Positions 42,690 through 51,790 are shown, counted from the stretch's first letter. The stretch: 64,000 nucleotides of DNA from Streptomyces silvae (GCF_016745505.1 NZ_JAERUC010000004.1:1-64000), one strand, 5' to 3'. The notes: a model not told the origin generated them from the sequence alone. Numbers and translations are program-made.

Positions 42690-42944
42690 TCAGCTCCCCG
42701 CCGACGCGTTCGCGCCGGTCGCCAGCTGCTCGTGCACGAGCTTCAGCAGGCCGGCCGACGAGGTGAGCGAGAGGTCGGCGAGCACGTCGGGATCCAGCTC
42801 GACGGCGAATCTGTCCTCGACGGCCATCACCAGGGCGACGGTGTGGAGCGAGTCCACGCCGAGGTCCACGAGCGGCATTTCGGAGTCGGTGACCTGCACG
42901 GCGCATATCTCCTCTACGAGCTGGTCAAACTGCGACTGGTCCAC
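42690..42944 (-). CDS. Acyl/peptidyl carrier protein 2
   Basis: 84 aa, phosphopantetheine serine S32 in LGVDSLHTV. It overlaps the AMP-ligase gene by 20 nt and precedes the aminotransferase. A stand-alone carrier next to an adenylating enzyme probably holds an activated starter or amino acid, separate from the FabG/FabZ-linked ACP 1. Confidence 0.88.
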   Translation of the reverse strand: MDQSQFDQLVEEICAVQVTDSEMPLVDLGVDSLHTVALVMAVEDRFAVELDPDVLADLSLTSSAGLLKLVHEQLATGANASAGS

Positions 42945-44472
42945 GGGAGCTCCCTGTGAGTGCGGCGGGGACGGGGGTGGCAGCCGTGGCGACGGCTGCG
43001 GAGGGTGCGGCGGCGGCCCCGGCCAGGAGCAGCAGGGCGACGGCCGCGCGGTCGGGCTTGCCGTTGGCGGTCAGCGGCACGGTGTCGATCGGGACGATCC
43101 GGTCGGGAAGGCGGGCCGGGTCCAGGTGGCGGGCGAGCGCCGTACGGACCTCGTGCGGGGCGAGATCCGTCCGTACGGCGAGCAGCAGCGGGGCGCTCTC
43201 GTCGGCGGGGCGCGGGGCGACGGCGGCGTACACGCCGGGGACGCGCTCGGCGGCGAGCTCGATCTCCGACAGGCTCATCCGCACACCACGCCGTTTGACC
43301 ATGTCGTCGTCGCGGCCGACGAAGTACAGCAGACCGTCGGCGTCGAGCCGGCCCTGATCGCCGGTGTGCAGCTCCAGGGAGCCGTCGGCGCGGCGCACGT
43401 AACGGCTCTGCCGCTCCAGCGGGACCCCCCAGTACCCGGCCATCACGGTCTCGCCCTCGACGACGATCTCGCCGGCCTCACCCGCCGGCAGGGTCCGCCC
43501 GTCCGGGCCGATCACCCGTATCCGGGCACCGGGGATGGCGCGGCCCACCGAGTCGGGGTGCCGCTCGTAGAGCGCCGGGTCCAGGATCGAGATGCGCTTG
43601 CACTCGGTCATCCCGTACATCGAGGCGAAGACGGAGCCCGGGAAGGCGTCGAGCAGTTCGCGCATCACGGCCGGGCTGGGCCGGGCACCGGTGTTGGTGA
43701 ACAGCCGGACCCGGGTGGCGCGGCGCAGCTTCCTCTGCAACAGGCCGAGGATCTGCGCGAGCGAGGGCACCAGCGGGATGACGGTGACGCCGTGGCGCTC
43801 GATCACCCGGATCAGTCCGACGTCGCCGTCCCGGTCGGCGAGCACCAGGGACGAGCCGGTCAGCGTGCACAGCAGGACCTGGTAGAGGCCGTAGTCGAAG
43901 GAGAGCGGCAGCCGGCACAGCACCACGTCGTCGGCGCGGTAGCCGAGGCCCGCCTGGACGGCGCGGGCCGCGGCGAGGATCTGCCGGTGCGGGCAGACGA
44001 CGCCCTTGGGGCGGCCGGTGGTTCCGGAGGTGTAGATCAGCAGGGCGACCGCGTCGTCCGCGACCTCGGCGGTGGTGTGATCGGCGGGCGTCCGCGCCAT
44101 CTCCCGCGCGGCCCGCTCCACCTCCACGGTCGTCCGGGCGGCGGCACCCGCGGTGGGCGGGCAGACGGCGAGGGTAGCCGTGCAGTCCCGCACGATGTGG
44201 TCGATCTGGTCGTCCGTGAGGTCGGGGTGCACCGGTACGAACACCGCCCCGATGCGGAACGCGGCCCACAGGAGGGCGAGGAAGGTGCGGTCGCCGCCAC
44301 CGGCGTAGACGACGCGGTCACCCGCGCCCACGCCCTGACCGCGCAGCCAGCCGGCCGCCCGGTCGGTCCCTTCGCCCAGTTCGGCGTAGGTCAGCGGGCC
44401 TGTGGCGTCGACGAGGGCGAGGTGCCCGGGGCGCTCGGCCCGGGCACGTGCGAACAGCTCAGACACCGGCAT
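42925..44472 (-). CDS. AMP-forming acyl/aminoacyl ligase
   Basis: 515 aa of the adenylating superfamily. A3 motif YTSGTTGRPKG, the YGMTE motif (SMYGMTECKR), the ELHTGDQGRLDADGLLYFVGRDDDMVKRRGVRMSLSEIE hinge region, and the catalytic Lys near the end (NGKPDRAAV). A low-complexity Ala tail follows. It should activate a carboxylic acid or amino acid and load ACP 2, whose gene it overlaps. Start ATG at 44472 lies within the transacylase gene (14-nt overlap). Confidence 0.9.
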   Translation of the reverse strand: MPVSELFARARAERPGHLALVDATGPLTYAELGEGTDRAAGWLRGQGVGAGDRVVYAGGGDRTFLALLWAAFRIGAVFVPVHPDLTDDQIDHIVRDCTATLAVCPPTAGAAARTTVEVERAAREMARTPADHTTAEVADDAVALLIYTSGTTGRPKGVVCPHRQILAAARAVQAGLGYRADDVVLCRLPLSFDYGLYQVLLCTLTGSSLVLADRDGDVGLIRVIERHGVTVIPLVPSLAQILGLLQRKLRRATRVRLFTNTGARPSPAVMRELLDAFPGSVFASMYGMTECKRISILDPALYERHPDSVGRAIPGARIRVIGPDGRTLPAGEAGEIVVEGETVMAGYWGVPLERQSRYVRRADGSLELHTGDQGRLDADGLLYFVGRDDDMVKRRGVRMSLSEIELAAERVPGVYAAVAPRPADESAPLLLAVRTDLAPHEVRTALARHLDPARLPDRIVPIDTVPLTANGKPDRAAVALLLLAGAAAAPSAAVATAATPVPAALTGSSRGPVAV

Positions 44473-45409
44473 GGACGAGGTCCTCCTTCCAGGCGGCCGC
44501 GGCACCGATCCGGGCGCGCACCTTGTCGAGGTCGCGGGGTGCGGTGACGCAGACGACGGCCAGCTCGGGGAGCTGGCGCTTGAAGATGCCCGCGAGCGTG
44601 CGGGCGGGCGGCAGACAGACCGTCACCTCGGGTGCGATCCGGCCGAGCGTCTCCAGGCACAGGTCCCAGCGCACCGGCTTGACCACCTGCTCGACCAGGC
44701 GGCGGCGGATGTCGTCCGGTTCGCGGACGACCGCGCCGTCGGCGTTCGACAGGAGGGCCCCGGTCGGCCGCCGGAACGGGGTCCGCTCGGCCGCCGCGGC
44801 GACGGCCCGGCGCGCGGACTCCATGTACGGGGTGTGGAAGGCGCCGGCGACCTGGAGCCGTTTGACGGTGGCGGAGGGCGGCGGGGCGGCGGCGAGCCGC
44901 TCCAGGTCCTCCGTGGTCCCGGCCGCGACGATCTGTCCGGGGCCGTTGAACGTGGCCGCGTGCAGGCCCAGTTCGTGGATGCGGCCGAGTACGTCGGCCT
45001 CCTCGCCGCCGACCACCGCCGCCATCGAGGTGGGGGCCTCGGCGCAGGCCGCGGCCATCGCCCGGCCACGCACCGCGGCCAGCCGCACGGCGTCGGCGGG
45101 GGCGAGCGCTCCGGCGTACACCGCCGCGGTGAGCTCCCCGACCGAGTGCCCGGCGGCCACCAGCGGGCCGTCCGGCTCGGCCCTGGTGAGTGCCTCGTGG
45201 GCGAGGAGCCCGGCGGCGACCAGCAGCGGCTGGGTGTTCTCGGTACGGGCGATCTCCGCGGCCGGGGCCTTGCCGCCGAGGTGCACGAGGTCCACGTCGG
45301 CGGCCTCGGACCAGGCGCGCAGCCGCTCGGCGTGCACCGGGTCGCGCAGCCAGCCGGACAGCATGCCCGGGGTCTGGGAGCCCTGCCCCGGTACGACGAA
45401 TGCGTACAT
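44459..45409 (-). CDS. FabD-like malonyl-CoA:ACP transacylase
   Basis: 316 aa. The sequence opens with VVPGQGSQTPGM, has the nucleophile S89 in GHSVGE and the catalytic His in GAFHTPYM. The Arg of the malonyl site lies in AAVRGRAMAAAC. A dedicated transacylase in the operon would supply malonyl extender units to the KS-CLF. It comes 104 nt after the ABC permease gene, the largest gap in the operon, where a secondary promoter is possible. Confidence 0.92.
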   Translation of the reverse strand: MYAFVVPGQGSQTPGMLSGWLRDPVHAERLRAWSEAADVDLVHLGGKAPAAEIARTENTQPLLVAAGLLAHEALTRAEPDGPLVAAGHSVGELTAAVYAGALAPADAVRLAAVRGRAMAAACAEAPTSMAAVVGGEEADVLGRIHELGLHAATFNGPGQIVAAGTTEDLERLAAAPPPSATVKRLQVAGAFHTPYMESARRAVAAAAERTPFRRPTGALLSNADGAVVREPDDIRRRLVEQVVKPVRWDLCLETLGRIAPEVTVCLPPARTLAGIFKRQLPELAVVCVTAPRDLDKVRARIGAAAAWKEDLVHAGV

Positions 45410-45513
45410 GAGTTCGAATCTCCTTTCGTAGGGGTGTCGGTGACCGGTGCGGGGGCCCGGTGGCGAGGCGGAAGGTCGGGGGGAGGAAAGAGGGAAAGCG
45501 GTCTGCGCGGGCC

Positions 45514-46305
45514 TCAGTTACGGCCGGTGCTCTTGCGGAAGCGGCGTACGGCCATGAAGGAGAAGGCCGCGAACCAGGCGACGGTGTTGACCACCGCCAT
45601 CGCGAGGCTGGAGTGCTCACCGCTGAACGCGTAGCCCTCGGTCAGGCTGTAGCGGGCGAGCGTGGAGACGCCGAACATCGGCGAGTAGCGGGAGATCTCC
45701 AGCATGGTGCCGGACAGCGGGATGAAGAGATTGCCGAGGAAGGCGAGCGCGGTCATGGTCAGACCCGGCATGTGCATCACGGTGTCGGGCTTGAGGGCGA
45801 GACCCAGCGTGATGCCGAGCGCGGCGAAGACCGCCGAGCCGAGCCAGGCCACCAGCAGGGACGTCACCCAGACCGTGGCCGTGGCCTCCACCCCGGTGAA
45901 CACACCGAGCACACCCACCACGGCCACCGGCACGGCGGCCATGACCACGGAGGACAGCACCTTGACGAGGAGGTAGCCGGGAGGGGCGAGCGGGCTGAGC
46001 GCCATGGTGCGCATCCAGCCGGACGCCTTCTCCACGGAGATGGTGGCCGCCGAGCTGACCGCCGCGGTCGCCGCTCCGTACACGGCGATGCCGGTCATCA
46101 TCCAGGCCGCGAAGTTGCCGTGCGGGAGGGTGGCGCCGTCGGGCGCGGTACGGAACAGCGCCAGGTAGAGGACGGCCGGCAGCAGCAGCGTGAAGATCGT
46201 GGTCTGCCGGTTGAAGCGGCGGCGCAGCTCGTAGCCGATGAAGACGGAGTTGACGCCACTGAACGGCGAGGTCCGCTCCTCGCGGATGGCCGAGGCGGCG
46301 CTCAT
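45514..46305 (-). CDS. ABC-2 type transporter permease
   Basis: 263 aa with about six membrane helices, ABC-2 pattern (FTLLLPAVLYLALF, the cytosolic SSAATISVEKASGWMRTMALSPLAPPGYLLVKVLSS segment typical of drug exporters, and the late FLGNLFIPLSGTMLE). The start overlaps the stop of the ATPase gene (ATGA). Together they form an exporter for the product or for self-protection. Confidence 0.9.
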   Translation of the reverse strand: MSAASAIREERTSPFSGVNSVFIGYELRRRFNRQTTIFTLLLPAVLYLALFRTAPDGATLPHGNFAAWMMTGIAVYGAATAAVSSAATISVEKASGWMRTMALSPLAPPGYLLVKVLSSVVMAAVPVAVVGVLGVFTGVEATATVWVTSLLVAWLGSAVFAALGITLGLALKPDTVMHMPGLTMTALAFLGNLFIPLSGTMLEISRYSPMFGVSTLARYSLTEGYAFSGEHSSLAMAVVNTVAWFAAFSFMAVRRFRKSTGRN

Positions 46306-47258
46306 CGGTTGTCCCCTTCGGTGCGGTTCTGGTGGGTGAGGGTCATGAACGCCTCTTCGAGGCTGCGCGGAGTGACCTCGATGTCGGCGGCGGAGGTCTG
46401 CTCGATCAGCAGGCGCAGCAGCGCGTCGGAGTCGGTGGTGTCGAAGTGGTACCGCCCGCCGCGCGGGGTGCACGAGCGGACCAGCGGGGACTCCGCGAGG
46501 GCGGCGGCGCTCCGCTCGCTGATCCGCGCCGACACGGTGCGCCCGCTGAGAGCGGACCTCACGTCGGACACCGAACCGTCGACGACGACACGGCCGCGGT
46601 CGATCATCACCACCCGGTCGGCGAACCGGTCCGCCTCCTCCATGTAGTGGGTGGCGAACATGACCGTCATCCCGCGCTCCGTGTCCTCTCGGACCGTGGC
46701 CCAGAAGTCCCGCCGGGCGACGACGTCCATGCCGGCCGTCGGCTCGTCGAGGACCAGCAGCTCGGGCCCGGAGAGCAGGGCGAGGGCGAACCGCAGCCGC
46801 TGCTGCTCGCCGCCGGAGCACTCCGCGACGCGGCGGCCGCGCAGCTCGTCGAGTCCGGCCCGGGTCAGCACCGCGTCGACGTCGGCGCCGCGGTGCAGCG
46901 AACCCAGCATCCGTACGGTGGCCTCGACGGTCAGGTCGGGCAGCAGCCCGCCCGTCTGGAGGACCGCGGCGACCTGCCCGGAGCGCACCGCCTGCCGCGG
47001 CTCGCCTCCGAACAGCCGCACCGAGCCCTCGTCGGGCCGCGTCAGCCCGAGCAGCATGTCGATAGTGGTCGTCTTCCCGGCACCGTTCGGTCCGAGGAAG
47101 GCCACGATCTCACCCCGCCGGATGTTCAAGTCGATGCCGTCGACAGCGGTGAACTGCTCTCCCTTGGCATCGGTGAACCGCTTCACGACCGAGCTGAGCC
47201 GGACGGGATCCGAGGACGACACCTCCTCGGACACCGGGCGTGGTCGGGTTTCGATCAT
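46302..47258 (-). CDS. ABC transporter ATP-binding protein (DrrA-like)
   Basis: 318 aa. Walker A GPNGAGKTT, Q-loop in VAAVLQTGG, signature CSGGEQQRL, Walker B LLVLDEPTAGMD, and His switch FATHYMEEADRF. It resembles DrrA/NatA-type drug-export ATPases. First gene of the long minus-strand operon, so the main promoter should lie in 47259-47480, where I see no clear consensus. Confidence 0.93.
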   Translation of the reverse strand: MIETRPRPVSEEVSSSDPVRLSSVVKRFTDAKGEQFTAVDGIDLNIRRGEIVAFLGPNGAGKTTTIDMLLGLTRPDEGSVRLFGGEPRQAVRSGQVAAVLQTGGLLPDLTVEATVRMLGSLHRGADVDAVLTRAGLDELRGRRVAECSGGEQQRLRFALALLSGPELLVLDEPTAGMDVVARRDFWATVREDTERGMTVMFATHYMEEADRFADRVVMIDRGRVVVDGSVSDVRSALSGRTVSARISERSAAALAESPLVRSCTPRGGRYHFDTTDSDALLRLLIEQTSAADIEVTPRSLEEAFMTLTHQNRTEGDNR

Positions 47259-47479
47259 CTTCGAGTCCTCACGATCTGGGCGGGGGTGGCCTGGCAGAAG
47301 CCACTCTCCCGGGACCGCCTATCCGCCCCTGCCCGCCGATCTATCCGGCCGCTATCGGCATGCGGAGATGCCGGATGGCCGAGGCGTGGCCGCCGCGGGC
47401 CGCGGGGCCCGGGTGTGTCTCCCTGGCGGATGGGACACGCGGCCGGCCGACGGGAACCGTCGCCGTGACCGAGGGGCGG

Positions 47480-47900
47480 TCAGGCCGTCGGGCCGGGCGC
47501 CGGGCGGGCCGCACAGCGGCGGATGGCCCAGCGGCGGGCCGCCCACACGGCGCCGCCGAGGAAGAAGCCATAGAGGGACACCAGCCCGTGGCCGTTGTCC
47601 TGGGCGAGCCACATCGCGAGGCCGAGCGACGGTGCGCCGGCCGCCAGGGCGATCTCCTTGGGCAGACGGGGGGCGGGCGACGAAGGCGAGGGCCAGGGTG
47701 GCACCGAGAAAGTAGGTGGCGCCGGAGATGCCCGCGAAGTTACGGGGGTCGGTGCCGGCTCCCCCGCCGATGCCGAGCAGGGCGTCGAGGCGGCCGGGCA
47801 GCAGGATGCCGGCGAGGAAGAAGGCGAGGGCGAGCGGGCCGCCCCAGTACCACTGGGCGAGCGCGGCGACGGCGGCACCGAAGCACTCGCCGCCCTACCG
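47480..47900 (-). pseudogene. Truncated, frameshifted membrane-protein gene
   Basis: On the minus strand one frame gives FGAAVAALAQWYWGGPLALAFFLAG and GATYFLGATLALAFVA, while another continues RLPKEIALAAGAPSLGLAMWLAQDNGHGLVSLYGFFLGGAVWAARRW. Joining them needs a one-base change near 47670 in a C-run. An in-frame stop at about 47897 cuts the 5' end. What remains reads as three or four membrane helices of a small integral membrane protein. Confidence 0.55.
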
Positions 47901-47915
47901 CCCGCCGCCCCCTGA

Positions 47916-48305
47916 CAGGACCGCATCGCGACCCAGGCCTCCGCCTTGCGCCTGAGCATCAAACAGCATCCCGGCGGCGCCCAGCTTCTCGCCGAGAGCC
48001 CCGGCACGCTCAGCACCGGCGCTCTCTCCCTGATGGGACGTCTGCTGCGTACCCTCCTCGACGCCGGCATGCCCGCCGGCCACTGCGCCGTCGCCGCCGA
48101 CACCCTCCTCAGCCACGTCACCGGCTTCGTGCTCCAGGAGCAGAACCAGCCCGACGAGCCGCCGCCGGTGACCGCCGAGCGCTACGCCGAACTGTCCGAG
48201 CGGTTCCCGCTGCTCATGGGCCCGTCGATGCCACGCCTGAGCCAGGACGAGAAGTTCACCCGGAGCCTCCGGCGGCTCTGCGCCGGCTTCGCGACGCCCG
48301 CCTGA
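47916..48305 (+). pseudogene. C-terminal remnant of a TetR-family regulator
   Basis: The open frame after a stop at 47913 gives IKQHPGGAQLLAE, LMGRLLRTLLDAGMPAGHCAVAADTLLSHVTGFVLQEQN and a normal C-terminus, the pattern of the tetracycline-repressor-like ligand domain. The DNA-binding half is absent, and no start codon with a ribosome binding site precedes it. It lies head to head with the broken membrane-protein gene. Confidence 0.65.
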
Positions 48306-48325
48306 GCGTTCGAGCGGGCCGCGTT

Positions 48326-49837
48326 CTACGCGTCGGAGAGCAGCGGGTCGTAGAGGGTCGAGCGTCGGCGGCCCGACATGAAGGAGAGGAAGTCCCGTAC
48401 GAACGCGCTGCGGGAGTACCGGCCTTCGGCGTCCGCCACGGACCGCCCGAAACCCCTCCTGAACAGGGCGCGGTACTCCTCGGCGTCGATGAACTGGTTG
48501 CCGTCGGCGTCGGCGGCATCGAAAAGGGTCTCGGCGACCCTGATCAGCGCCGGACCTGCCAGGGACGGGGCCGCGGCCGCGTACTCCTCCTCACTCACCC
48601 GGCCGTCACCGTCGACGTCCAGAGCCGCCTGGAGCTCCCTCCACCAGGCTGCGAACGCGTCGTACAGCCGGGTCTCCTCCGGCTCGTCCAGGTCGAGACG
48701 GGAGCAGAGTTCCCGTGCCATGGCCGCGAGGTCGGGCCAGTCCAGATAGCCGTCCCCGGTCTGGTCCAGCACCTCCGTGAAGAACGCGCGGGCACTGCGC
48801 CGGTGCTCGGTCCCGCCCGTAGCGTCCTCCTGGGCCGGTACCGGTGCGATCAGCCGGAACAGCGCACCGGCCCGCTTCATCCGGCCGCGCAGGGCGGCGA
48901 GCCTCTCGGCACCGGGGCCGTCGCCGTCCGGCGACAGGTGGAGCAGACCGACGACGTTCTCGGTCTGGAGCCAGTTGTCGGGCAGGGCCCCGGCCAGGCG
49001 GGCCGCCATGTAGGCGCTCTGCATCAGGGTCTGGGCACCGGGGACCTCCGGCAGCCCCGCCCGGCGACGGAACGCCTCGGGGAGGGAGGCCACGGTGATG
49101 GTGCCGATGACCGGCCCTGCCAGCGCACGGCCGGTCGCCCAGACCGTGGGCAGGCCGGCGAACAGCGGCGGCGCCGGCAGGTGTTCGAAGAGCTTGAAGA
49201 GGATGATGCGCAGCGCCTCCGTGTTCTGCAGTTCCTCCGCGACCATGCGGTCGTAGTACTGCCAGAACTCGGGCAGGGTGGACGGGAGGTGGCCCTCCTC
49301 GTCCCCCAGGGCGGCCAGAAAGGCCCGGAATTCGGCGTAGAGCCGCTCCATGGTGGTCTGGCCCAGAGGCTGTCCGCTCAGCCGGCACATGGTCACGGAG
49401 CTCTCGAAGAGCGTCGCGACCACCCATGCCCGCACCTCGGGGTCCATGGCGTCGTACGGGCGGTTCCTCGCGTCCGTGCCGCTCAGCCGCCTGTGCAGAC
49501 GGTTGAGCCGCGCCGCCTCCCGCTGCCGGATCTCCTCGTCGGCTCCGAACATGCGCTGGAGGCTCACGAGGGTGTTGCGCAGCCGCCGCCACGGGTGCAC
49601 CACGAAGGAGGAGTTGTCGGCCAGCGCCGCGCCGATCTGCGGGTGGGCCGCTTCCAGCACCGTGGCTCTGACGACGGCCAGCGCCCAGCGGGGATCGTTG
49701 AAGAAGCGGTGGAACTCCGACCCGGGGCCGAAGAGGGATTCGCCGGGCGTCCCGGGGGTCTCCGGGCCGGGGGCGTCGCACGGGCCCGTGGCGCCGGGGC
49801 CGCTCCGCGTGCAGTGACTGCTGTCCGTGTCCTTCAC
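48326..49837 (-). CDS. MpaB/rubber-oxygenase-like (DUF2236) protein with C-terminal EF-hands
   Basis: 503 aa. Residues about 36-300 look like the MpaB/Lcp oxygenase family: FGPGSEFHRFF, ATVLEAAHPQIGAAL, RLNRLHRRLSGTD and PYDAMDPEVRAWVVATLFES. The usual WVHATL is WVVATL here, so a conserved His is missing. Residues 358-503 carry calcium-binding EF-hands: DQTGDGYLDWPD (358), DVDGDGRVSEEE (407), DADGNQFIDAEE (443) and a degenerate fourth. GTG start overlaps the uppS stop (GTGA), so the two are translated together. No signal peptide is visible. Confidence 0.7.
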   Translation of the reverse strand: MKDTDSSHCTRSGPGATGPCDAPGPETPGTPGESLFGPGSEFHRFFNDPRWALAVVRATVLEAAHPQIGAALADNSSFVVHPWRRLRNTLVSLQRMFGADEEIRQREAARLNRLHRRLSGTDARNRPYDAMDPEVRAWVVATLFESSVTMCRLSGQPLGQTTMERLYAEFRAFLAALGDEEGHLPSTLPEFWQYYDRMVAEELQNTEALRIILFKLFEHLPAPPLFAGLPTVWATGRALAGPVIGTITVASLPEAFRRRAGLPEVPGAQTLMQSAYMAARLAGALPDNWLQTENVVGLLHLSPDGDGPGAERLAALRGRMKRAGALFRLIAPVPAQEDATGGTEHRRSARAFFTEVLDQTGDGYLDWPDLAAMARELCSRLDLDEPEETRLYDAFAAWWRELQAALDVDGDGRVSEEEYAAAAPSLAGPALIRVAETLFDAADADGNQFIDAEEYRALFRRGFGRSVADAEGRYSRSAFVRDFLSFMSGRRRSTLYDPLLSDA

Positions 49838-50691
49838 CTGTGGGGCTCTCCGTTCGCTTGCGGTGTCACACCGCCGAAGCGGCGGTCGCGGCTTCGGTAG
49901 TCGTGCAGGCACTCCAGGAAGTGCGGCGCACGGAAGTCGGGCCAGAGCACCGAGGGGAAGGTCCACTCGGCGTAGGCCACCTGCCAGAGCATGAAGTTGG
50001 AGATGCGCTGTTCGCCGGAGGTACGGATGACGAGGTCCACGTCAGGCGTGTCGGGGACGGGCAGATGTGCGGCGAAGCACGCCTGGTCGACGGCCTCGGC
50101 GGGCACTCCGGCGCGGATGAGGGACCGTGCCGCGGCGACGATGTCCTGGCGGCCACCGTGGTCGAACGCCACGGTCAGCGTCATGCCCCGGTTGTTCTCG
50201 GTGAGTGTCATCAGGTCGGCGAAGTCCTGGGCCAGCGGAGCGGGGATCCTGGGATCCCCGGCTCCCAGGAACCGGCAGCGGATGCCGCGTGCGTACAGCA
50301 GCGGCGCGTGTTTGCGCACCACCCGGCGCACCAGACGCATGAGGAAGTCGATCTCCTCGTCCGGGCGTCGCCAGTTCTCGGTGGAGAAGGCGTACAGGCT
50401 CAGCCACTCGACCCCCGCCGACCGCGCCGCCTCGATGACGTCGATCACCGTCGTCTCCGCCGCCCGGTGTCCCGAGGTACGGGGCAGGGAGCGCTGCTGC
50501 GCCCACCGGCCGTTCCCGTCCATCACACAGGCCACGTGGCGGGGCACCGGGCGCTGCGGTTCCTCGCCGGACGGGCGGCGTGGCTGTACCGGGACAGCCG
50601 GTACGGCGGAGTTCTCCGGCTGCGTGCCGACGCCGCCGGCCGGCTCACTCGTCGCAAACCGGCCGGATGGCCCTGCTCCCGTGGATGCCAT
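49834..50691 (-). CDS. uppS: Cis-prenyltransferase (undecaprenyl diphosphate synthase family)
   Basis: 285 aa. The signature VMDGNGRWAQQR has catalytic D58, followed by GHRAAETTV, YAFSTENWRRP and the C-terminal DLVIRTSGEQRISNFMLWQ with RFGG near the end. An unusual Pro/Gly-rich leader of 50 residues precedes the domain. Family members add IPP units to make Z-polyprenyl diphosphates. Streptomyces usually has a housekeeping copy elsewhere, so this one may be specialised, perhaps supplying the coupled MpaB-type oxygenase; inference. Confidence 0.88.
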   Translation of the reverse strand: MASTGAGPSGRFATSEPAGGVGTQPENSAVPAVPVQPRRPSGEEPQRPVPRHVACVMDGNGRWAQQRSLPRTSGHRAAETTVIDVIEAARSAGVEWLSLYAFSTENWRRPDEEIDFLMRLVRRVVRKHAPLLYARGIRCRFLGAGDPRIPAPLAQDFADLMTLTENNRGMTLTVAFDHGGRQDIVAAARSLIRAGVPAEAVDQACFAAHLPVPDTPDVDLVIRTSGEQRISNFMLWQVAYAEWTFPSVLWPDFRAPHFLECLHDYRSRDRRFGGVTPQANGEPHR

Positions 50692-50967
50692 CGAAGCGCC
50701 CCCTTCGACTCGCGGCTTCGGGCTTCGCCGGGGCCGGGCCCCGGCTGCGGAGGCCACGGCCGACGGCCGGCGCGTACCCCCCGTTGCTCCTCGCCTCCAG
50801 CAGAGTGCCGGTCCCGGGCCCCCGGCGTGCCGTGATGCCCGCATATTCACCCGTAGCACGTCAGTCGGAGGGGAGTATGAGGCCGGGACACTCCGGTGGC
50901 GTCCGCGATGAGTTCTCGCCGCCCGTGCAGTCTCATTGCTGACGCCAGGCCCTGAAGGAGGAAGCAC

Positions 50968-51612
50968 GTGGAACAGCTGCTGAGAGTCCAGAACTTCACC
51001 GTCTCCACCGACGGTTTCGCCGCCGGTGAGCACCAGAGTCTGGAGAGGCCCTTCGGTGACGCCGATCCCGGTGCCCTGATGTTCTGGGCCGGTGCCACGG
51101 CGAGCTGGCCCAATCGCACCGATCCCGGGGGGAGCCGCGGTCTCGACGACTACTTCACGCGGGACTTCACCCACAACATCGGCGCGGAGATCATGGGGCG
51201 CAACAAGTTCGGGCCGGAGCGCGGGCCCTGGGAGAACGAGGAGTGGCGTGGCTGGTGGGGCGACGAACCCCCCTTCCACACCCCGGTGTTCGTCATGACC
51301 CACCATGAGCGCCCGTCGTTCGCCCTCTCCGACACCACGTTCCACTTCGTCGGCGGCGACCCCGCCGACGTCCTCGAACAGGCGCGGGGGGCGGCGCAGG
51401 GCAAGGACGTACGGCTCGGGGGCGGGGCCACCACCGTCCGGCAGTTCCTCGACGCCGGGCTCGTCGACACCCTGCACGTGGCGGTCGCGCCGGTGAAGAT
51501 CGGAGCCGGGGTACGGCTCTGGGAGTCCCCCGACGAGCTGCTCGACCGGTACCACCTGGAGGTCGTGCCCAGCCCGAGCGGAGTGACGCACCACCTCTTC
51601 TGGCGCAGGTGA
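50968..51612 (+). CDS. DHFR-fold reductase (RibD C-terminal domain type)
   Basis: 214 aa. The family segments are VQNFTVSTDGFAAG, IMGRNKFGPERGPW, PVFVMTHHERPSF, then DVRLGGGATTVRQFLDAGLVDTLHVAVAPVKIGAG. It is a small cytosolic NADPH-dependent reductase of unknown substrate, common in Streptomyces. The GTG has GGAGGAAG nine bases upstream. The 276-nt gap before it contains no gene I can support. Confidence 0.85.
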   Translation: MEQLLRVQNFTVSTDGFAAGEHQSLERPFGDADPGALMFWAGATASWPNRTDPGGSRGLDDYFTRDFTHNIGAEIMGRNKFGPERGPWENEEWRGWWGDEPPFHTPVFVMTHHERPSFALSDTTFHFVGGDPADVLEQARGAAQGKDVRLGGGATTVRQFLDAGLVDTLHVAVAPVKIGAGVRLWESPDELLDRYHLEVVPSPSGVTHHLFWRR

Positions 51613-51759
51613 CACCTCTCTCGGAGAGGCGGAGCCGTCCGGTAACTGCCGTGCGGGGGCAGGGATTCCGGCTGGCATGGTGCTCCGCCTCCCCGGAGCG
51701 CAGGGCTGTGACCGGCACCTACAACCATCGGTCGCAGCCGTGAGTCTGGTCCCGTAGCG

Positions 51760-51790
51760 GGCCGGTCGTACGCCTCGTACGACCGGCCCG
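51760..51790. terminator. Strong hairpin before the secreted-protein gene
   Basis: GGGCCGGTCGTAC, loop GCCTC, GTACGACCGGCCC: a perfect 13-bp stem 148 nt after the DHFR-like gene. Probably its terminator. Confidence 0.75.
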
